Shown: positions 40,557 to 47,977, counted from the first letter of the stretch. The stretch: 64,000 nt of DNA from Arthrobacter_H rhombi (GCF_039526245.1 NZ_BAAAIV010000003.1:62001-126000), one strand, 5' to 3'. Made by a program: numbers and translations. The notes: generated by a model from the letters alone, not told the origin.

Positions 40557-40874
40557 CTAGATGTCGTCGTCCGCTGCCGGCCCGCCCTCGTCCTCCCAGG
40601 CTTCGAGGCGGCGGACCTTCGCGGCGTTGTATTTCCGGCGGACCCCGTATCCGCCCTGTTCGTCATCGGGAATGAAGACGGCTCCGTAGTGCTCCAGGGC
40701 CCGGATCAGACGGGCGGCCGGTTCGGCGGCCATCGGCTGGTTGCCCTTTTCGAACTGCCGGAGCTGTTTCTTCTCCAGTCCGGCCTCCCGGGCGATGGTC
40801 CGGGGCGAGACCTGGGTCAGCGCGCGGGCCGCACGGGCCAGATCGGAGGTCAGGACCATCTGATGATTCGTCAT
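40557..40874 (-). CDS. Small helix-turn-helix protein (XRE-like)
   Basis: A 105-residue protein beginning M-T-N-H-Q-M-V-L-T-S-D-L. A Cro/XRE-like helix-turn-helix lies in residues about 12-50 (V-S-P-R-T-I-A-R-E-A-G-L-E-K-K-Q-L-R-Q-F-E-K-G). It is followed by A-A-R-L-I-R-A-L-E-H-Y-G-A-V-F-I-P-D-D, the usual tail of small actinobacterial repressors, and an acidic end. ATG 40874 is chosen, but a GTG at 40898 would add eight residues; neither has a strong ribosome binding site. The gene is divergent from the PAP2-like membrane protein gene, which is its closest candidate target. No toxin gene or phage context is present. Confidence 0.68.
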   Translation of the reverse strand: MTNHQMVLTSDLARAARALTQVSPRTIAREAGLEKKQLRQFEKGNQPMAAEPAARLIRALEHYGAVFIPDDEQGGYGVRRKYNAAKVRRLEAWEDEGGPAADDDI

Positions 40875-40925
40875 GATCCGATCGTCCCAGAGTTCCACCG
40901 GGAGTCCAATGGATGGCCCGCACCC

Positions 40926-40931
40926 TAGGAT
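40926..40931 (+). promoter_or_regulatory. Candidate -10 box TAGGAT for the PAP2-like gene
   Basis: TAGGAT lies 50 bases before ATG 40982 and leaves room for the GGGGGG ribosome binding region. Confidence 0.35.
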
Positions 40932-40981
40932 GGAAGGGCCGTCCGGACCGTCTGGGCGCGGATTCCAGGGGGGTGTGGCAG

Positions 40982-41575
40982 ATGGAACCCGTCCTCCAAT
41001 CCCGCGCCGTTGGGTCCCGGTTCGCCTGGGCCGTCACCCACGCCTTGTCCCCTGCGGTGCTGGTCAGCGCCTACCTCCTGCTGCTGCCGCTGCGCGCCCC
41101 GGAAGCCAGCTGGCTGCAGGGACTCGTCGCCGCCGTGTTCACCACCGGGCTCCCCTGGCTGTTCCTGCTGTGGATGAAGCGAGCCGGACAGGTCACCGAC
41201 CTCCATGTCAGGGAGCGGGCCCAACGCTGGCCGGTCTTCGTCTGTGCCGCGGCCTCGCTGCTCATCGGGTGTGGGGCCGAGGTGCTGCTGCACGCACCGG
41301 CCGAGGTTTTCCGGGCGATGGCGCTGATCCTGGCCGGCCTGCTGGTCTGTGCCCTCGTCAACCTGTGGTGGAAGCTCTCAGTGCATACGGCAGTGGCTGC
41401 GTTCATCGGGCTCAGCGTCTGTGCACCGTTCGCCTGGGGGTCAGCGGCCGCACTCCTCCTGACGATGCTGGTGGGCTGGTCCCGCGTCGAGGTCCGCCAC
41501 CACACCCCGACGCAGGTGCTGGCCGGGGCAGTCGTCGGAAGCGCCCTGTTCTTGGGCGGCCTGTGGTGGTCCTGA
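40982..41575 (+). CDS. PAP2-like membrane phosphatase with altered active-site motif
   Basis: A 197-residue membrane protein with about six helices. The C-terminal half resembles the PAP2 (phosphatidate phosphatase/bacitracin-resistance) fold: K-L-S-V-H-T-A-V-A near residue 130 at the position of the P-S-G-H motif, and S-R-V-E-V-R-H-H-T-P-T-Q-V-L-A-G near residue 170 at the S-R-x5-H-x3-D motif. The serine and glycine of motif 2 and the final Asp of motif 3 are replaced (S-V-H; Q). Activity on lipid pyrophosphates is therefore uncertain. ATG 40982 is preceded by an AGGGGGGTGTGGCAG run. It is divergent from a small HTH regulator. Confidence 0.68.
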   Translation: MEPVLQSRAVGSRFAWAVTHALSPAVLVSAYLLLLPLRAPEASWLQGLVAAVFTTGLPWLFLLWMKRAGQVTDLHVRERAQRWPVFVCAAASLLIGCGAEVLLHAPAEVFRAMALILAGLLVCALVNLWWKLSVHTAVAAFIGLSVCAPFAWGSAAALLLTMLVGWSRVEVRHHTPTQVLAGAVVGSALFLGGLWWS

Positions 41576-41655
41576 AGCACTTCGTTTGTAGGCTGGTCCC
41601 ACATCGGTGACGCCGGACTCGGCGCCACCGGGACAACAGGATGAGAGGAAACCCC

Positions 41656-42573
41656 GTGGCATTGCGTGTCCTGGTCCCGTCGGCCGACCTGGCGCAGGCC
41701 GTGGGAGGACCCGGAGTGGAAGCCGTCATCTGGCACATCGATGATGACGGACTCCCGGCGCCCGACGCCGACCTCCTCATCACCGAACGTCCCCGTCGGC
41801 ACGAGCATCGTCCCCGGATCGGCCAGATCACCGGCCTGCGCCAGGTGCACCTGCTCTCCCTCGGCTACGAGTGGGTACTGGACCATCTGCCCGCCGGGGT
41901 TGTGGTGAGCAATTCGCGCGGTGCCGTCGAGGACGCGACGGCCGAACACGGACTCGCCCTGATCCTGGCGTCGCTGCGCGCCCTGCCGACCGCCGTGGAC
42001 CAGCAGCGTCGGGGCGAGTGGGCTCCTGTGTGGACGTCGTCGTTGCACGGATCGACCGTCGTGGTCCTGGGACATGGCGGCGTCGGACGCGAAGTGGTGT
42101 CCCGGTTGGAACCCTTCCGGCCGGCCGCGATCCTTCCGGTGGCGTCCCGGGCACGGACCACCGACGCCGGACTCCGCGTCCACGCACTGGAGGAGCTCCC
42201 CGCAGTGCTGCCGCGTGCCGACGTCGTCGTCGTGACGCTCCCACATACGCCGGAGACCGAGCGGCTCGTGGACGGGAAATTCCTCTCCGCCCTGCCCGAC
42301 GGCGCGCTCCTGGTCAACATCGGCCGCGGCGCGGTGGTCGACACCGACGCCCTCCTCGCCGAGGTGGCTGCCGGACGGCTGCGTGCAGCCCTGGATGTCA
42401 CCGATCCGGAACCGCTTCCCGCCGGCCACCCGTTGTGGACGGCCCCGGGGTGCCTGGTCACCCCGCACATGGCAGGAAACACTCGCGAGTTCATCCGCCT
42501 CGCCACCGCCACCGCGGTGGAGCAGGTGCGGCGTCTGGCCACGGGGCAGGATCCCCTGCATCGCGTGGTGTGA
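41656..42573 (+). CDS. D-isomer-specific 2-hydroxyacid dehydrogenase
   Basis: NAD(P)-dependent oxidoreductase interconverting a D-2-hydroxy acid and a 2-keto acid; 305 residues. The nucleotide loop V-L-G-H-G-G-V-G-R-E-V lies near residue 135. Substrate and catalytic residues follow in order: N-I-G-R-G-A-V-V-D (Arg), D-V-T-D-P-E-P-L-P (Glu) and V-T-P-H-M-A-G (His). The short first domain and the H-G-S-T-V-V-V-L-G start of the cofactor domain resemble phosphoglycerate dehydrogenase-like or hydroxypyruvate reductase members. I take GTG 41656 as the start, since AGAGGAAACCCC precedes it; an in-frame ATG at 41641 overlaps that site. Specificity cannot be read from the sequence. Confidence 0.84.
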   Translation: MALRVLVPSADLAQAVGGPGVEAVIWHIDDDGLPAPDADLLITERPRRHEHRPRIGQITGLRQVHLLSLGYEWVLDHLPAGVVVSNSRGAVEDATAEHGLALILASLRALPTAVDQQRRGEWAPVWTSSLHGSTVVVLGHGGVGREVVSRLEPFRPAAILPVASRARTTDAGLRVHALEELPAVLPRADVVVVTLPHTPETERLVDGKFLSALPDGALLVNIGRGAVVDTDALLAEVAAGRLRAALDVTDPEPLPAGHPLWTAPGCLVTPHMAGNTREFIRLATATAVEQVRRLATGQDPLHRVV

Positions 42574-42618
42574 ACCGGGGTCTCACCGGCAAACCTGTCC
42601 AGCAGGCCTCCCCCGCCC

Positions 42619-42624
42619 TACCCT
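42619..42624 (+). promoter_or_regulatory. -10 box TACCCT of a leaderless VOC gene
   Basis: TACCCT ends 7 bases before ATG 42632; no ribosome binding site is present. Confidence 0.45.
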
Positions 42625-42631
42625 GAAGCCC

Positions 42632-43003
42632 ATGGACATGAAACTCGAACTCGTTCCCGTGCCGGTCAGCGACGTCGACCGCGCCAAGGACTTCTACGTC
42701 AGGCAGGTCGGTTTCGTTGCCGACCATGACTTCCAGGTCACCGAGCAGCTGCGCTTCGTCCAGCTCACCCCACCCGGATCCGCCTGCTCGGTGGTCATCG
42801 GCACGGGCATCACCGACATGGCCCCCGGATCCCAGCGGGGCCTGCAGCTGGTCATCGACGATGCCGACGCGGCCCGGGATGAGTTGCGTGCGCGGGGCGT
42901 CGAAGCCAGTGAGGTGGACGACCAGCCGTGGGGCCGCTTCGTGTACTTCGCCGATCCTGACGGCAATACGTGGGCGCTGCAGCAGGTGCAGGCCGCCAGC
43001 TGA
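42632..43003 (+). CDS. VOC-superfamily (glyoxalase/bleomycin-resistance-like) protein
   Basis: A 123-residue protein with two beta-alpha-beta-beta-beta units of the vicinal oxygen chelate fold: V-P-V-S-D-V-D-R-A-K-D-F-Y-V near the start and G-R-F-V-Y-F-A-D-P-D-G-N-T-W-A-L near the end, the usual edges of a single VOC domain. Candidate metal ligands are fewer than in glyoxalase I (the expected first His is replaced), so it may act as a binding protein or dimeric enzyme of unknown substrate. It starts 7 bases after TACCCT and is followed by another apparently leaderless gene, 34 bases on. Confidence 0.78.
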   Translation: MDMKLELVPVPVSDVDRAKDFYVRQVGFVADHDFQVTEQLRFVQLTPPGSACSVVIGTGITDMAPGSQRGLQLVIDDADAARDELRARGVEASEVDDQPWGRFVYFADPDGNTWALQQVQAAS

Positions 43004-43024
43004 CGGCCACCGCCGGAGGCACAG

Positions 43025-43030
43025 TACGCT
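43025..43030 (+). promoter_or_regulatory. -10 box TACGCT of a leaderless BRCT gene
   Basis: TACGCT ends 7 bases before ATG 43038, with no ribosome binding site between. Confidence 0.45.
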
Positions 43031-43037
43031 GGAACCC

Positions 43038-43730
43038 ATGGAGAACATCACCCTCGAACCCGGCGACCAGGTCGTCTTCACCTCGCTGGAGACGATCGAC
43101 AAGAACGATTTGGCCCAGGCCGTCACCGCTGCCGGCTTTGTCGTCGGTCCGGGGGTGTCCAAGAAGACCAGCCTGCTGGTGGCCGGTGACCCGAGCGTGG
43201 AATCGTCGAAGGCCCGCAAGGCCCGCGATTATGGCATTCCCGTCATCGGCGAGCGCGATTTCGTCGACACGTTCCTCGACGGCTCACTGCCAGCTCCCAC
43301 CGCCGCCGAGGCCCCCGAGCTGACCGCCCCCACCTCCCTGGAGGATCTGCCGGGCAACGCCAAGCGCGATCTGCCGGCCGTGAAGCTGGCCTGCTCGGCA
43401 CTACGCGAAGACCTCGCTGTCCAGGCCCTGGTCAAAACGCCCGAGGCCGGCACCTTCGTCGTCCGCGGCCCGGCCCACTTCTCCGCCCTGGGCGAGGCCT
43501 GGATGGTCGGCGGCGTGGCCGTCGCCGGTTCCTCGAAGGCGCCAGACAAGGCGGTGCGCGCCCTGGGGTTGGCCGGCGGCGGGGAATCCGCGCCACAGGA
43601 CGGACTCGAACGCCTCGACGTCAACCACCCCGTCTATGGGGAATTCAGCGTCTACGGACCCGTCCGCCACCAGGTCGGCCTGGATCTGGTGGGCCCCTGG
43701 ATCCGCGGTGGCGTCCACAGCCGGGACTGA
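43038..43730 (+). CDS. BRCT-domain protein with an uncharacterised C-terminal domain
   Basis: A 230-residue protein. Residues about 8-88 form a BRCT domain: D-Q-V-V-F-T-S at the start, a G-P-G-V-S-K-K-T-S-L-L-V-A-G-D core, S-S-K-A-R-K-A-R-D-Y-G-I-P-V-I, and F-V-D-T-F-L at the end, as in NAD-dependent ligase and DNA polymerase III epsilon proteins. The rest (about 110-230) is not recognised; it contains F-V-V-R-G-P-A-H-F-S-A-L and V-Y-G-E-F-S-V-Y-G-P-V. No nuclease motif is seen, so this is not a DnaQ exonuclease. A role in DNA damage responses is suggested by the BRCT fold only. Confidence 0.75.
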   Translation: MENITLEPGDQVVFTSLETIDKNDLAQAVTAAGFVVGPGVSKKTSLLVAGDPSVESSKARKARDYGIPVIGERDFVDTFLDGSLPAPTAAEAPELTAPTSLEDLPGNAKRDLPAVKLACSALREDLAVQALVKTPEAGTFVVRGPAHFSALGEAWMVGGVAVAGSSKAPDKAVRALGLAGGGESAPQDGLERLDVNHPVYGEFSVYGPVRHQVGLDLVGPWIRGGVHSRD

Positions 43731-43797
43731 TCTCCCTGGCGGCCCGTGATGCCGCCCACCTCTGGGCCCCGGGGGAATACGCCGCACAACACTGGTT

Positions 43798-43812
43798 GTT
43801 GCATCAGGCAAC
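43798..43812. promoter_or_regulatory. Palindromic operator GTTGC-ATCAG-GCAAC before the OYE gene
   Basis: A perfect 5+5 inverted repeat lies 27 bases before the start of the old yellow enzyme gene, just upstream of TAGACG (43817-43822), a possible -10 box, so bound protein would block transcription. Its complement contains GTTGCCTGA, also found at the MFS exporter operator. Confidence 0.55.
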
Positions 43813-43839
43813 CCCCTAGACGTACAGGAGCCCACACCC

Positions 43840-44913
43840 ATGGACATGTTCCACCCCCTCACCCTTGGTGACCTCGAGCTGGCCAACCGGCTGGTCATGG
43901 CACCGTTGACCCGTTCACGTTCTGCACTGGACGGGGTGCCGACGGACGATGTCGTCGAGTACTACCGCCAGCGCGCCTCCATGGGCCTGATCGTCAGCGA
44001 GGGCGTCTACCCCAGCACCACCGGCCAGGGCTTCGTCCGCCAGCCCGGGCTCGCGACGGCGGAGCAGATTGCCGGCTGGAAGCGCGTCACCGACGCCGTC
44101 CACGCCGAGGGTGGGCTGATCGTCGCCCAGGTGATGCACGCCGGCCGGGTCACCCATCAGGAGACCACCGGCCAGGAGCACGTCGTGGCTCCCAGCGCCA
44201 TCGCGGTGGACGGCGTCTCCCGCACCTACACCGGCAAGCACGCCTACCCGGTCCCCCACGCCCTGACCGCCGACGAGCTGCCGGGCATCGTCGAGGAATT
44301 CGTCCAGGGCTCCCGCAACGCCATCGAGGCAGGATTCGACGGCGTGGAGCTGCACGGAGCCAACGGCTACCTGCTGCACGAATTCCTCGCGCCCAGCGCC
44401 AATGTGCGCACCGACGGGTACGGCGGGTCCCCCGAGAACCGTGCCCGCTTCGTCATCGAGGTCGTCACCGCAGTCGCCGAGGCGATCGGTGCCGGACGCA
44501 CCGGAGTGCGCATCTCCCCCGAGCACAACGTCCAGGGCGCGCTGGAAACCGATCCTGCCGACGTCGCCGCCACCTATGGCGCCCTCGTGGACGGGATCGC
44601 CCCGCTGGGCCTGGCCGCCCTGAGCATCCTGCATGACGACCCTTCGGGCACCCTGGTGCAGGACCTGCGCTCACGCTTCGGCGGGCCGGTCCTGCTCAAC
44701 ACCGGATTCCAGACGGTCACCACCTATGACGACGCCGCAGCGGTAGCCGCGAATGGTTGGGGCGACGCCGTGGTTGTCGGCCGCCCGGCCATTGCCAACC
44801 CGGACCTGGTGCGCCGCTGGCGCGAGGGCCTGCCGTTGAACGATCCGGACGCCTCCACCTTCTACACCGAGGGCCCGGTCGGCTACATCGACTACCCGTT
44901 CTGGCAGAACTGA
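43840..44913 (+). CDS. Old yellow enzyme-family alkene/ene reductase
   Basis: FMN-dependent NAD(P)H:flavin oxidoreductase that reduces activated C=C bonds (N-ethylmaleimide reductase type); 357 residues. OYE markers are present: N-R-L-V-M-A-P-L-T-R-S-R near residue 17, Q-V-M-H-A-G-R-V near residue 98, G-V-E-L-H-G-A-N-G-Y-L-L-H-E-F-L with the substrate-binding His and Asn near residue 170, and R-T-D-G-Y-G-G-S-P-E-N-R-A-R-F. The C-terminal F-M-N-phosphate region includes V-V-G-R-P-A-I-A-N-P-D-L. ATG 43840 follows AGGAGCCCACACCC. The palindromic operator at 43798-43812 suggests control by an electrophile-sensing MarR-type repressor encoded elsewhere. A DsbA-like gene follows after 39 bases. Confidence 0.92.
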   Translation: MDMFHPLTLGDLELANRLVMAPLTRSRSALDGVPTDDVVEYYRQRASMGLIVSEGVYPSTTGQGFVRQPGLATAEQIAGWKRVTDAVHAEGGLIVAQVMHAGRVTHQETTGQEHVVAPSAIAVDGVSRTYTGKHAYPVPHALTADELPGIVEEFVQGSRNAIEAGFDGVELHGANGYLLHEFLAPSANVRTDGYGGSPENRARFVIEVVTAVAEAIGAGRTGVRISPEHNVQGALETDPADVAATYGALVDGIAPLGLAALSILHDDPSGTLVQDLRSRFGGPVLLNTGFQTVTTYDDAAAVAANGWGDAVVVGRPAIANPDLVRRWREGLPLNDPDASTFYTEGPVGYIDYPFWQN

Positions 44914-44952
44914 TCCGGGAATAGCGACCGGCGGGGAGAGGTTGAAACGTAC

Positions 44953-45690
44953 ATGACTTCTCCCCGCCTTTCCGTTGACATCTGGTCCGACATCGCCTGC
45001 CCGTGGTGCTTCATCGGCAAACGCCGTTTCGAATCCGCCCTGGGCACCCTCGGGTTCCGCGACCAGATCGATGTCACCTGGCACAGCTACCAGCTGGACC
45101 CCTCGCTGCCCGGGCACTACGACGGCACCGAGGCCGAGTACCTGGCCCAGATGAAGGGCATGGACCCGGCCCAGGTCTCCCAGATGCTCTCCCACGTCAC
45201 CAGCGAGGCCGCCGGCGAGGGACTGGCCTATGATTTCGATGCGCTGCGCCCGGCGAACTCGTTCACCGCACACCGCCTGCTGCACCTGGCCGCCGAACAC
45301 GGCCGGGCCGGCGAACTGAAGGAACTGCTGCTCTCCGCGCACTTCGAGAAGGGGCTGGACACCGGCTCGGCAGAGGTGCTGCGCACCCTCGGCGCGGAAG
45401 CCGGACTACCCGAGGACGCCGTCGTGCAGGTCCTGGAGTCGGATCAATACCGTGCTGAGGTCGAGGCCGACTTCGACCAGGCCCGCGCCCTGGGCATCAC
45501 CGGCGTCCCGTTCTTCGTGCTGGACATGAAGTACGGCATTTCCGGCGCCCAACCCGCCGAGCTCTTCGCGGAGGCGTTGACCACCGCCTGGCAGGAAAAG
45601 GCGCCGCTGACCATGGTCAATGCAGGGAACGACGCCGGTGCCCCCGCGGGTGCCGATGGCCCGGCCTGCGGCCCCCAGGGCTGCAACTAG
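44953..45690 (+). CDS. DsbA-family oxidoreductase, FrnE-like
   Basis: A 245-residue thioredoxin-fold protein with an inserted helical domain. The active site C-P-W-C is at residues 16-19 (D-I-A-C-P-W-C-F-I-G-K), right after the first strand, with the cis-Pro loop in I-T-G-V-P-F-F-V-L. There is no signal peptide, so it acts in the cytoplasm, as FrnE-type 2-hydroxychromene-2-carboxylate isomerase-like proteins do. The C-terminus ends in a Gly/Ala-rich tail with P-A-C-G-P-Q-G-C-N, adding two more cysteines. It follows the ene reductase after 39 bases on the same strand (ribosome site GGGGAGAGG), so both may belong to one redox or electrophile response unit. Confidence 0.88.
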   Translation: MTSPRLSVDIWSDIACPWCFIGKRRFESALGTLGFRDQIDVTWHSYQLDPSLPGHYDGTEAEYLAQMKGMDPAQVSQMLSHVTSEAAGEGLAYDFDALRPANSFTAHRLLHLAAEHGRAGELKELLLSAHFEKGLDTGSAEVLRTLGAEAGLPEDAVVQVLESDQYRAEVEADFDQARALGITGVPFFVLDMKYGISGAQPAELFAEALTTAWQEKAPLTMVNAGNDAGAPAGADGPACGPQGCN

Positions 45691-45698
45691 GCCTCCGG

Positions 45699-46430
45699 CT
45701 AGGGCTTGGCCGCCTCCGACGCCGCGGCCTTCGAGGAGGCCGCGGCCTTCTGGGCCTTCTTCTGGGCCGCCTTCACGGCGAGCGGGCAGCTGAGCTTGCC
45801 GTCCTGGGTCTTGGCCTTGCCCTGCGGCAGCACCTTCTTGATCTGGTACTTCTCCCCGATGATGAAGTCGACCGTGTCGGCGCTGCGCTTGGCGTCCTTC
45901 ACGTACTCGGTGCCGGGCACCTGGCGCTGCACCGTCAGCGCCTTGGAGCGCCCCGACGTCCCGGAGACCACGGCGGCGACGATCTTGGAGTTGTTCAGCT
46001 TCGCGTTCCCGACCTCCCCGATCCGGAAGCCACGCTGCTTGAGGACCTGGGCGGTGGCACCGGCCAGCCCGGGGGTCTTCGTCCCATTGAGCACATTCAG
46101 CGTGACGTCCTTCGGCTGGGCGTACTTCAACACGTCCTGCGGGCAGGCGGCGGCGACCGGGTCATGGCTCGGGGCCGCGGCGGCCTCGGTGGGCTGGGGT
46201 TCCAGTGCCGGGATGACCACCTGGTGCGTCTTGACCAGATAGGCGAAAACCAGTGCGACGATGAGCAGCGCAGCCAGCAGGCCCAGCACGATGCCGTGCA
46301 TCAGGCGCCGCCGGTAATAGCGCGGGTTGTCCACCCGCTCGGGGTCATCGGTGGCGAACCCCTCGGAGAGGTCGTCCTCGGTGACGATGCGGTGCCCGTG
46401 CCAGTCCTCGGGGTCCTTGTCCTGTTCCAC
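45699..46430 (-). CDS. Membrane-anchored LytR C-terminal domain protein
   Basis: A 243-residue protein. Residues 1-45 are cytoplasmic, followed by one transmembrane helix (H-G-I-V-L-G-L-L-A-A-L-L-I-V-A-L-V-F-A-Y, about residues 45-65). An extracellular LytR_C domain then starts V-T-L-N-V-L-N-G-T near residue 108, with T-A-Q-V-L-K-Q-R-G-F and a V-V-S-G-T-S-G-R segment. The C-terminus is a Lys/Ala-rich low-complexity tail. LytR_C is the accessory domain of LytR-CpsA-Psr cell-wall ligases, but the catalytic LCP domain is absent here. Such stand-alone forms are usual in actinobacteria, with unclear function. GTG 46430 lies 3 bases after the stop of the preceding gene. Confidence 0.82.
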   Translation of the reverse strand: MEQDKDPEDWHGHRIVTEDDLSEGFATDDPERVDNPRYYRRRLMHGIVLGLLAALLIVALVFAYLVKTHQVVIPALEPQPTEAAAAPSHDPVAAACPQDVLKYAQPKDVTLNVLNGTKTPGLAGATAQVLKQRGFRIGEVGNAKLNNSKIVAAVVSGTSGRSKALTVQRQVPGTEYVKDAKRSADTVDFIIGEKYQIKKVLPQGKAKTQDGKLSCPLAVKAAQKKAQKAAASSKAAASEAAKP

Positions 46431-46433
46431 GTC

Positions 46434-46733
46434 TCAGCCCTCCAACACCAGGACGCGTGCGTGCATCACCGAACGCTGGTGCAACGCCGTCCGCACCGCG
46501 CGGTGCAACCCGTCCTCGAGGTACAGCGCGCCCCGCCACTGCACCACATGGGGAAAGAGGTCCCCGAAGAACGTGGAGTCCTCCGCCAACAGGGCGGCGA
46601 GGTCCAGGGTGGTCTTGGTCGTCACCAGTTCATCGAGACGCACCTGGCGCGGGGCGACGTCGGCCCAGTCGCGGGGCGTCACGAGGCTGTGGTCGGGGTA
46701 GGGGCGGGACTCGCCGACTGCTTTGAAGATCAC
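46434..46733 (-). CDS. Conserved actinobacterial protein of unknown function (99 aa)
   Basis: A soluble 99-residue protein. Distinctive segments are P-R-Q-V-R-L-D-E-L-V-T-T-K in the middle and L-F-P-H-V-V-Q-W-R-G-A-L-Y-L-E-D-G-L-H-R-A later; this pattern is widespread in actinobacteria beside LytR_C genes. Some automatic pipelines label the family VapB-like antitoxin, as far as I recall, but no PIN-domain toxin gene is adjacent, so I do not adopt that. GTG 46733 lies 6 bases after a TAAGCT box and appears leaderless. It forms a two-gene unit with the LytR_C gene. Confidence 0.7.
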   Translation of the reverse strand: MIFKAVGESRPYPDHSLVTPRDWADVAPRQVRLDELVTTKTTLDLAALLAEDSTFFGDLFPHVVQWRGALYLEDGLHRAVRTALHQRSVMHARVLVLEG

Positions 46734-46739
46734 CGCCCC

Positions 46740-46745
46740 AGCTTA
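46740..46745 (-). promoter_or_regulatory. -10 box TAAGCT of a leaderless two-gene unit
   Basis: On the minus strand TAAGCT ends 6 bases before GTG 46733. Confidence 0.4.
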
Positions 46746-46878
46746 GGGAACACCGGGGCCAGTTGCAGCGGCGACCTGCCGATCCCTCAGTGTGCAGATA
46801 AGTCAAGGGACCCGAAATGTGGGGCAATATGACGGAACGAAGCGTAACGATCGCTGTTCAAGCAGGGCGAAACGGTCC

Positions 46879-46884
46879 TAACGT
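46879..46884 (+). promoter_or_regulatory. -10 box TAACGT of the leaderless oxygenase gene
   Basis: TAACGT ends 7 bases before ATG 46892. It supports this start over an in-frame ATG at 46817. Confidence 0.45.
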
Positions 46885-46891
46885 TACGTCC

Positions 46892-47914
46892 ATGACTATT
46901 GTGCGAACCTCCGTTCCGGTCCTGGACTTCTCCACGGCACGCAGTGCAGACGGCAGCTTCAACCCCGACTTCATCGACGTCCTGCGCGACGCGACGCACA
47001 ACGTCGGCTTCTTCCAGCTCACCGATTTCGGCGCCGCCCCCGGGCAGGCCCAGGAACTGCTGGACACGATGGACGCCTTCTTCAAGCTGCCGCTGGAGGA
47101 GCGTCTGAAGCTGGACAACCGCACCTCGGCCCAGTTCCGCGGCTACACCCGCCTGGGCAAGGAAATGACGCAGGGCCGCGCGGATTCGCGCGAGCAGATC
47201 GACTACGGCCCCGAGCGGCAGGCGCTGGACTCCTACCCGGCGGACCGCCCCTACCTGAACCTGCAGGGCCCCAACCAGTGGCCGGCTTCGTTCCCCGAAC
47301 TCGAGCGCGTCGCCATGGCCTGGGCCGACCTGATGTCCAGCGTGGGCGCCGAACTGCTGGCGGCCATCTCCGTCTCGCTGGGCCTGCCCGAGGACTACTT
47401 CAACGAGCCCTTCGACGCGGCCCCGGCCTGGATGGGGAAGCTGGTGCACTATGTCGGCGGCCAGGTCCCCGAGGCGGGCAACCAGGGAGTGGGCCTGCAC
47501 GCGGACTACGGCTTCGTGACCCTGCTGCTGCAGGACCTGGTCGGCGGCCTGGAGGTCAAGCCCTACGGCCAGGACGAATGGATCACCGTCGACCCGATCT
47601 CCGGCGCCCTGGTGGTCAATCTGGGCGAGATGCTCGAGGTCGCCACCAACGGCTACCTCATGGCGACCATCCACCGCGTCACGGCCCCGGCTCCCGGCGT
47701 CGACCGCTACTCGGTGCCCTTCTTCTGGTCCCCGCGGCTGGATTCGGTCATCAACACGGTCCCGCTGCCGGCCGACCTGGCTGCCCAGGCCCGCGGGGTC
47801 TCCGACGACCCGTCCAACCCGATGCTCTCCTCCTACGGCGCGAACGTCCTGAAGGGCTGGCTGCGCGCCCACCCGGAGACCGCCCAGCTCCACTATCCGG
47901 AGCTGGTCAAGTAA
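46892..47914 (+). CDS. Isopenicillin-N-synthase-family 2-oxoglutarate/Fe(II) oxygenase
   Basis: A 340-residue non-haem iron oxygenase. The DIOX_N part (V-P-V-L-D-F-S; G-F-F-Q-L-T-D-F) is followed by the jelly-roll core with the iron triad H-A-D in G-L-H-A-D-Y-G-F-V-T-L-L and a distal His in M-A-T-I-H-R-V. The R-Y-S-V-P-F-F co-substrate motif also fits. Such enzymes occur in bacteria outside beta-lactam pathways and their substrates are mostly unknown. The start ATG 46892 is 7 bases after TAACGT. About 95 bases upstream (46789-46799) lies AGTGTGCAGAT, identical to part of the palindrome before the 8-oxoguanine deaminase gene, hinting at a shared purine-related regulon. That is conjecture. Confidence 0.85.
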   Translation: MTIVRTSVPVLDFSTARSADGSFNPDFIDVLRDATHNVGFFQLTDFGAAPGQAQELLDTMDAFFKLPLEERLKLDNRTSAQFRGYTRLGKEMTQGRADSREQIDYGPERQALDSYPADRPYLNLQGPNQWPASFPELERVAMAWADLMSSVGAELLAAISVSLGLPEDYFNEPFDAAPAWMGKLVHYVGGQVPEAGNQGVGLHADYGFVTLLLQDLVGGLEVKPYGQDEWITVDPISGALVVNLGEMLEVATNGYLMATIHRVTAPAPGVDRYSVPFFWSPRLDSVINTVPLPADLAAQARGVSDDPSNPMLSSYGANVLKGWLRAHPETAQLHYPELVK

Positions 47915-47950
47915 CACCAGCACGACGGCGGCACCTCCCGCTTGCCGTGA

Positions 47951-47970
47951 ATTAGAACATATGTTCTAAT
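47951..47970. promoter_or_regulatory. LexA/SOS box, perfect 20-base palindrome
   Basis: ATTAGAACATATGTTCTAAT is fully symmetrical and contains GAAC-N4-GTTC, the Gram-positive and actinobacterial SOS box core. Its right end overlaps the TCTAAT hexamer (47965-47970) that would be the -10 box of the radical SAM gene 7 bases downstream. Confidence 0.9.
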
Positions 47971-47977
47971 CAAATGC

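Noticed and set aside
46434..46733. VapB-like antitoxin label and a toxin-antitoxin system
   Set aside because: No toxin gene is adjacent; the neighbours are a LytR_C protein and an oxygenase gene, and the sequence has no clear DNA-binding domain.
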